Shown: positions 60,158 through 64,000 of the stretch, one piece after another
Position numbering within the stretch: position 1 is the first letter of the stretch
How the letters are laid out: the number at the start of each line of letters is the position of its first letter
Assembly: GCA_036557785.1 (NCBI GenBank)
Contig: DATBGZ010000017.1
Coordinates: forward strand, 1-64,000
Source: DATBGZ01 sp036557785
Lineage (GTDB): Bacteria; Actinomycetota; Actinomycetes; Mycobacteriales; Micromonosporaceae
DNA length: 64,000 nt
Reading direction: 5' to 3'
Notes under the pieces: model-generated
Seen by the model: only the letters and a program-made list of their open reading frames with translations
Told to the model about the DNA's origin: nothing
The model's database searches: none
Translations under genes and position numbers: made by a program

Positions 60158-61681
60158 ATGACGAACCGGCGGCCTCGGCTGAGGGCCAACGACTACTCGG
60201 CTCTCGACGTGCCGAACCTCGGCGCGTGGGCTCCCCGGCTCAGGGTCTCCGTCGTGATCCCGGCCTTCGACGATCAGGCCAAGCTCGACCTCGCGCTCGC
60301 CGCCCTGGCGGCCCAGACCTACCCGACCGAGCTCACCGAGATCATCGTGGTCGACGACGGTAGCGTGCCACCGTTGCGTGAGCCGGCCCTGATCCCGAAG
60401 AACGTGCGCTTCATCCCGAGCGCACCGGGCGGCTGGGGCTCGGCTCACGCGGTCAACAGCGGCGTCCTGGCCGCCACCGGTGACGTGATCCTGCGCCTCG
60501 ACGCTGACGTGGTCACGAGCCGGGAACACATCGAGGCGCACCTGCGCTGGCACCATGCCGCCGACAACATCGTGGTTCTCGGCAACCTGTGGTTCGGGGG
60601 GTCCAGCGGCGGCTCCTTAGATCCTGCGGCGCTCGTCGATGCTGTCGAGCGCGCCGCGGTGGCCGACCTGCTCGGCGGCGCGGAGCGGCTCGAGCCGAGC
60701 TGGGTCGAGCGGGTCTACTCCGAGACCGCCGAGCTCAGGAACGCCGGCAGCCGGGCCTTCCGGGTCGCCAAGGGCGCGTCGATCTCGTTCCCACGCCGGC
60801 TCTTCGACCTCGCGGGCGGCATGGACGCGGCCATGCCACGCGGCAGTGACATCGAGTTCGGGTACCGGCTCGCACAGGTCGGCGCGGTGTTCGTGCCGGA
60901 CCGCCAAGCCCGCGCCTGGCACCTGGGGCCGTCGGAGATGAGGACCGACCGTGAGGGAGGTGGCCGCACGCGCCGGCCGTTCCTGGCCCAGCGGGTTCCG
61001 CTGCTGCGTCACTTCCGGCGGGTCGCGGGCCTGCGCTACGCGGTGCCCCTCGTCGACGTGGTCGTCGAGGCGGCCGGTCAGTCCTATGAGGACGTCAGCG
61101 CGACCGCGCTCGGTGCGCTCAACTCGAGGCTGCCCGATGTCGGTGTCACGCTCGTCGGTCCATGGCGCGACGCGACGGCCCGGGACCGGTCGACGCTCAC
61201 GACCCCGCTGTTCGACTTGGCCCTGCTGCACGAGGCGTTCCGATGCGACAACCGGGTCCGGTTCGTTGAGGACGCGCCAGGCAGCGTCTTCCCTGCCCCG
61301 TACGCCCTGCGCTGCCGCGCGGGTCTGGTTCCCCGGGCCGACGCGTTGCGCCGACTCGTCGACGTGCTCGATCGGCACGAGGACGGTCTGGTGTTGTTGT
61401 GGCTCCCACCGGAGCGTGCCCGTGCGGTCGCGAGACTGGAGCGTACAGCGAGCTTTGCGCGGGCCCGCGCCGTCCTCGACCCGGGCGAGGAGCTCGACGA
61501 CGTGGTCGGTGAGATCTCGGGGGTGCGACACATCGACGCGTCGAAGTGGGTTTTCGGACCCTCCGGCCGCGTCCGGGACGCCCGGGACCGCGTCGCGACC
61601 GAGCTGGCGCGGATCGGCCGTGGGCTGCGCCGCCGGGCCGGCCGCGTGGTGCGACGAGCGGCCGGGTCGGTCAGGGGCTGA
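60158..61681 (+). CDS. Glycosyltransferase family 2, 507 residues
   Basis: A GT-A enzyme with VSVVIPAFDDQAKLDLALAA, IIVVDDGSVPPLRE and the DxD in ILRLDADVVTSREH. Later blocks are AFRVAKGASISFPRRLFD, SDIEFGYRLAQVG and AWHLGPSEM. The C-terminal 200 residues lack a known domain and end in a basic patch (RRRAGRVVRRAAG). It is paralogous to the enzyme at 40307-41947. Its 3' end overlaps the convergent acyltransferase gene by 11 bp. Confidence 0.88.
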   Translation: MTNRRPRLRANDYSALDVPNLGAWAPRLRVSVVIPAFDDQAKLDLALAALAAQTYPTELTEIIVVDDGSVPPLREPALIPKNVRFIPSAPGGWGSAHAVNSGVLAATGDVILRLDADVVTSREHIEAHLRWHHAADNIVVLGNLWFGGSSGGSLDPAALVDAVERAAVADLLGGAERLEPSWVERVYSETAELRNAGSRAFRVAKGASISFPRRLFDLAGGMDAAMPRGSDIEFGYRLAQVGAVFVPDRQARAWHLGPSEMRTDREGGGRTRRPFLAQRVPLLRHFRRVAGLRYAVPLVDVVVEAAGQSYEDVSATALGALNSRLPDVGVTLVGPWRDATARDRSTLTTPLFDLALLHEAFRCDNRVRFVEDAPGSVFPAPYALRCRAGLVPRADALRRLVDVLDRHEDGLVLLWLPPERARAVARLERTASFARARAVLDPGEELDDVVGEISGVRHIDASKWVFGPSGRVRDARDRVATELARIGRGLRRRAGRVVRRAAGSVRG

Positions 61682-63875
61682 GCTGAGGCGGCTGGGCCGG
61701 CAGGCCCGCGTCGGTCAAGGCCGCGGCGATCCTGGGCGTGAGGGTCTTCACGTAGGTCGCGGTCAGGTGCGAGCCCTGCCGGTACACCAGGACGTTGCCG
61801 ATGACGGGCGGGCACCGGGGTGTCGGGCAGATCGCGTCCCACAGGTCGACCATCGCCACGCCCGGCTCCCCCACGATCGCTTGCGACTGCGCCTCGTACC
61901 CGCCGGACGTCGCCCGCCGAGACGAGTCGTACGTGCACTGGGACAGGTCGTCCCGGTGCTGGTCAACGCATGCATAGACTTCAAAGCCCGGATGGGGGTT
62001 GTCGCCGAAGACGATCACCTTGGTACCCACCGCGCTCAGCGCGCTCCACGACCTGCGCAGGCCGTCAACCATGGCCGCCACCGGGTCGGCGAGCTCACCA
62101 GGCTGGGGCAGTGCGGAGTTGGCGGCGCCCGAGGTGATGACGTAGTCGGGTCGCTCCGCGGTCAGGCGATCCAGCAGTGCCTGATTCCACCGGGTGCAGG
62201 AGTCGTACGGCTTGCCGTCGAGTGCGATGACGGCGCTGGTGAAGGAGCACGACGACTTGGTGTACGTCACCAGTCGCCAGTGGTTCTGGGTCGCGAGTGC
62301 TTCGAGCGCGGGCGCGTACTGAACGATCTTGGAATCGCCGGCGATCACCACGGTCGTGCTCGACTGCGGGTCGCCATCCGTGCAGGACAGCAGCGCGTCG
62401 TCGGTCTGGCTCTGCTGGCACCCCCGGCCATAAAGGTCGGGTACGTCGTCGTTCGCGTTCAACGGATCGGGCGTGATGAAGTCGGCGCGGTCCGGGATCG
62501 CAGGCGTGGCGCTGGGTCCGGCGGACGGCAGGGCCTGGGCGCCGAGCGCGACCCCAGGGGGAGCTGTGGGGCGGGCCGCCTGGGCGGCGACGAACATCAC
62601 GAGCAGCCCGGAGACGACCCCGACGAGCGTGAAGTTCACGCCGAGGCTCAGCGCCAAGCGCGGTGATCGGTTGACCGCCGGCGAGCGCCGGATCGGGTTC
62701 TCCACGAGCTTGTAGGACAGCCACGCCGGGACGAAGGAGCCGATGACGACGAGCGTGCCGGCGAGCGGTCCCATGTGACCCCGGATCTGCGCGGCGATGA
62801 CCAGCAGTGGCCAGTGCCACAGATACAGCGAGTAGGACAGCCGCCCGACCCACCGCATCGGCCGGGTGCCGAGGACGACCGCCGGGCCGCCGCGGCTGCC
62901 AGCGAAGCCACCCGCGATGACGGCCGCGGCGCCGAGCGTCGGTACCGCGGCGAGGTGGCCGGGCCACGCGCTCGCCGTGGTGAAGACGAACCCCGATGCC
63001 ACGACGGCGACCACGCCGATCCAGCCGATGCCGACCGCCACGGCCCGGGGCAGTCGGGCGAGCATCGGCGTCGCCAGCGCGACGGCCGCGCCGACCGCGA
63101 GCTCCCACATGCGGGTGGTGGTGACGAAGAAGGCCTGGGCGGCCGAGTAGTCGGTCTCCCGCATGGACCACAGGAACGACGGGACGCCGACCGCGGCGAT
63201 CGCGAGCAGGAGCACCCAGCGCTGCGGTCCCCGCCGGGCCGTGGCCGCGGCCGACTCGTGCGAGCGGGGCCGCAGCAGCCGCGCGACGAGCGCCGCGATG
63301 ATCATCAACAGCGGCCAGACGAGGTAGAACTGCTCCTCGACGGCGAGGGACCAGAAGTGCTGCACCGGAGAGGTCCCCGAGCCCTCGGCGAGATAGTCGA
63401 CCGACCGGTCGGCCAGGCGCCAGTTGACCACGTAGAGCGCCGACGCCAGGATGTCGCCGCCAGCGTCGGCCCATTGCACCCGCGGCAGGTAGAGCCGTGA
63501 GAGCACGGCGGTGGCGAGCAGCACCACCGCGGCGGCGGGCAGGATCCGCTTGGCCCGGCGGGCGTAGAAGCCAGCCAGCGAGATGCGACCCGTCCCGTCC
63601 AGCTCGCCGACGAGTTGCGTCGTGATCAGGAAGCCCGAGATCACGAAGAAGATATCGACGCCGATGTACCCGCCGGTCACGTACGGCAGCCCGGCGTGGA
63701 AGATCAGTACCAGGCTGATCGCGATGGCGCGCAGGCCCTCGACGTCCGGCCGGAACCCCGTGGCTTCCCCGGCGGACCGTCGGTGCGGTACCGCGGCCAC
63801 GGGCAACGGTACGGTCGCCTCGGTGACCGCCGAGTGCCTGCTCGACACGGCTCGCCCTCCCCGGTTGCGCCCCAT
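61671..63875 (-). CDS. OafA/YrhL acyltransferase with SGNH domain
   Basis: A 734-residue membrane acyltransferase. The AT3 domain has the catalytic His in LVLIFHAGLPYVTGGYIGVD and the FFVISGFLITTQL signature, with about ten helices up to residue 450. A Thr/Ala/Pro linker follows, and then an extracellular SGNH-hydrolase-like domain with VVIAGDSKIVQYAPALEA and a late catalytic block. Such fusions transfer acetyl groups onto surface glycans or peptidoglycan. The start may be GTG 63845 (VSSRHSAV). It probably decorates the polymer made by this locus. Confidence 0.93.
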   Translation of the reverse strand: MGRNRGGRAVSSRHSAVTEATVPLPVAAVPHRRSAGEATGFRPDVEGLRAIAISLVLIFHAGLPYVTGGYIGVDIFFVISGFLITTQLVGELDGTGRISLAGFYARRAKRILPAAAVVLLATAVLSRLYLPRVQWADAGGDILASALYVVNWRLADRSVDYLAEGSGTSPVQHFWSLAVEEQFYLVWPLLMIIAALVARLLRPRSHESAAATARRGPQRWVLLLAIAAVGVPSFLWSMRETDYSAAQAFFVTTTRMWELAVGAAVALATPMLARLPRAVAVGIGWIGVVAVVASGFVFTTASAWPGHLAAVPTLGAAAVIAGGFAGSRGGPAVVLGTRPMRWVGRLSYSLYLWHWPLLVIAAQIRGHMGPLAGTLVVIGSFVPAWLSYKLVENPIRRSPAVNRSPRLALSLGVNFTLVGVVSGLLVMFVAAQAARPTAPPGVALGAQALPSAGPSATPAIPDRADFITPDPLNANDDVPDLYGRGCQQSQTDDALLSCTDGDPQSSTTVVIAGDSKIVQYAPALEALATQNHWRLVTYTKSSCSFTSAVIALDGKPYDSCTRWNQALLDRLTAERPDYVITSGAANSALPQPGELADPVAAMVDGLRRSWSALSAVGTKVIVFGDNPHPGFEVYACVDQHRDDLSQCTYDSSRRATSGGYEAQSQAIVGEPGVAMVDLWDAICPTPRCPPVIGNVLVYRQGSHLTATYVKTLTPRIAAALTDAGLPAQPPQLSP

Positions 63876-63939
63876 GCAGTCCTGCGACGCCTAGCTCTGG
63901 CATGCTACGTGTGCTGACCGAAACCCCTGGAAGGGTCCC

Positions 63940-64000
63940 ATGTCGTCGCTTCTCGTCCACGTCGCAGGCGCCCGGCCCAACTTCCCCAAGGCGGCACCGG
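63940..64000 (+). CDS. wecB: WecB-like UDP-GlcNAc 2-epimerase (5' end only)
   Basis: The window ends 20 codons into a gene that begins MSSLLVHVAGARPNFPKAAP. The VAGxRPNFxKxAP start is characteristic of UDP-N-acetylglucosamine 2-epimerases, which make UDP-ManNAc, the sugar donor of WecG/TagA enzymes such as the one at 51235. GGAAGGG lies 5 bases upstream of the ATG. The rest is outside the window. Confidence 0.75.
   Translation, partial: MSSLLVHVAGARPNFPKAAP

Overview
The window is one contiguous, very GC-rich stretch with strong third-position GC bias, many GTG starts and tightly overlapping ATGA/GTGA gene junctions. With a SigE-type ECF sigma factor, DrrAB- and MacB-type exporters, an orphan Roadblock/LC7 protein, the hisI-trpE-TIGR02234 block and many actinobacterial-style lipoproteins, it points to a chromosomal segment of a filamentous actinomycete. 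A Micromonosporaceae-like organism is my best guess, but this is inference: no rRNA or other taxonomic marker is present. I found no tRNA, rRNA, CRISPR array, complete insertion sequence or replication origin.

Left part (1-21 kb): a VOC/PhnB-like protein; a 1.4 kb gene-free region made of tandem and dispersed repeats; a TetR plus FAD oxidoreductase pair divergent from a DHA2-type drug exporter; an FAD monooxygenase; a PQQ-propeller lipoprotein; an orphan Roadblock protein. Next is a sigma-factor operon running through a membrane protein, a lipoprotein, a membrane-fusion-like protein and a MacB-type ABC exporter. It is followed by a DUF3558-like lipoprotein, a BNR-propeller plus MoaD-like pair, a second MacB-type exporter, and a DrrAB exporter with its own TetR regulator.

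Middle part (21-37 kb): tryptophan biosynthesis is split. hisI, trpE and the TIGR02234 membrane gene lie at 21.5-24.0 kb and trpC-trpB-trpA at 33.7-36.7 kb. The 9.8 kb between them holds a zinc alcohol dehydrogenase, a Rieske ferredoxin with its reductase, a complete LivKHMGF amino-acid ABC transporter and a propeller lipoprotein. A family of paired motifs with a 31 bp spacing sits in gene boundaries at 17.5, 23.4 and 25.1 kb.

Right part (37-64 kb): a large cell-surface glycopolymer locus. It encodes seven GT2- or GT4-type glycosyltransferases plus a three-part 858-residue glycosyltransferase, a WecG/TagA transferase, GDP-fucose synthesis (Gmd, Fcl), a Wzm/Wzt (TagGH-like) ABC exporter, an OafA-type acyltransferase with an SGNH domain and the start of a WecB-like epimerase. 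It also encodes a set that could make and transfer an activated polyol phosphate: a glycerol-1-phosphate dehydrogenase, a LicC-like nucleotidyltransferase and two CDP-alcohol phosphotransferases. At its centre (about 43.0-50.2 kb) is a block with visibly lower GC that carries an unusual fusion of a PP-loop ATPase with a SAM methyltransferase. The fusion and the glycerol-1-phosphate set are the best candidates for undescribed biology in this window.
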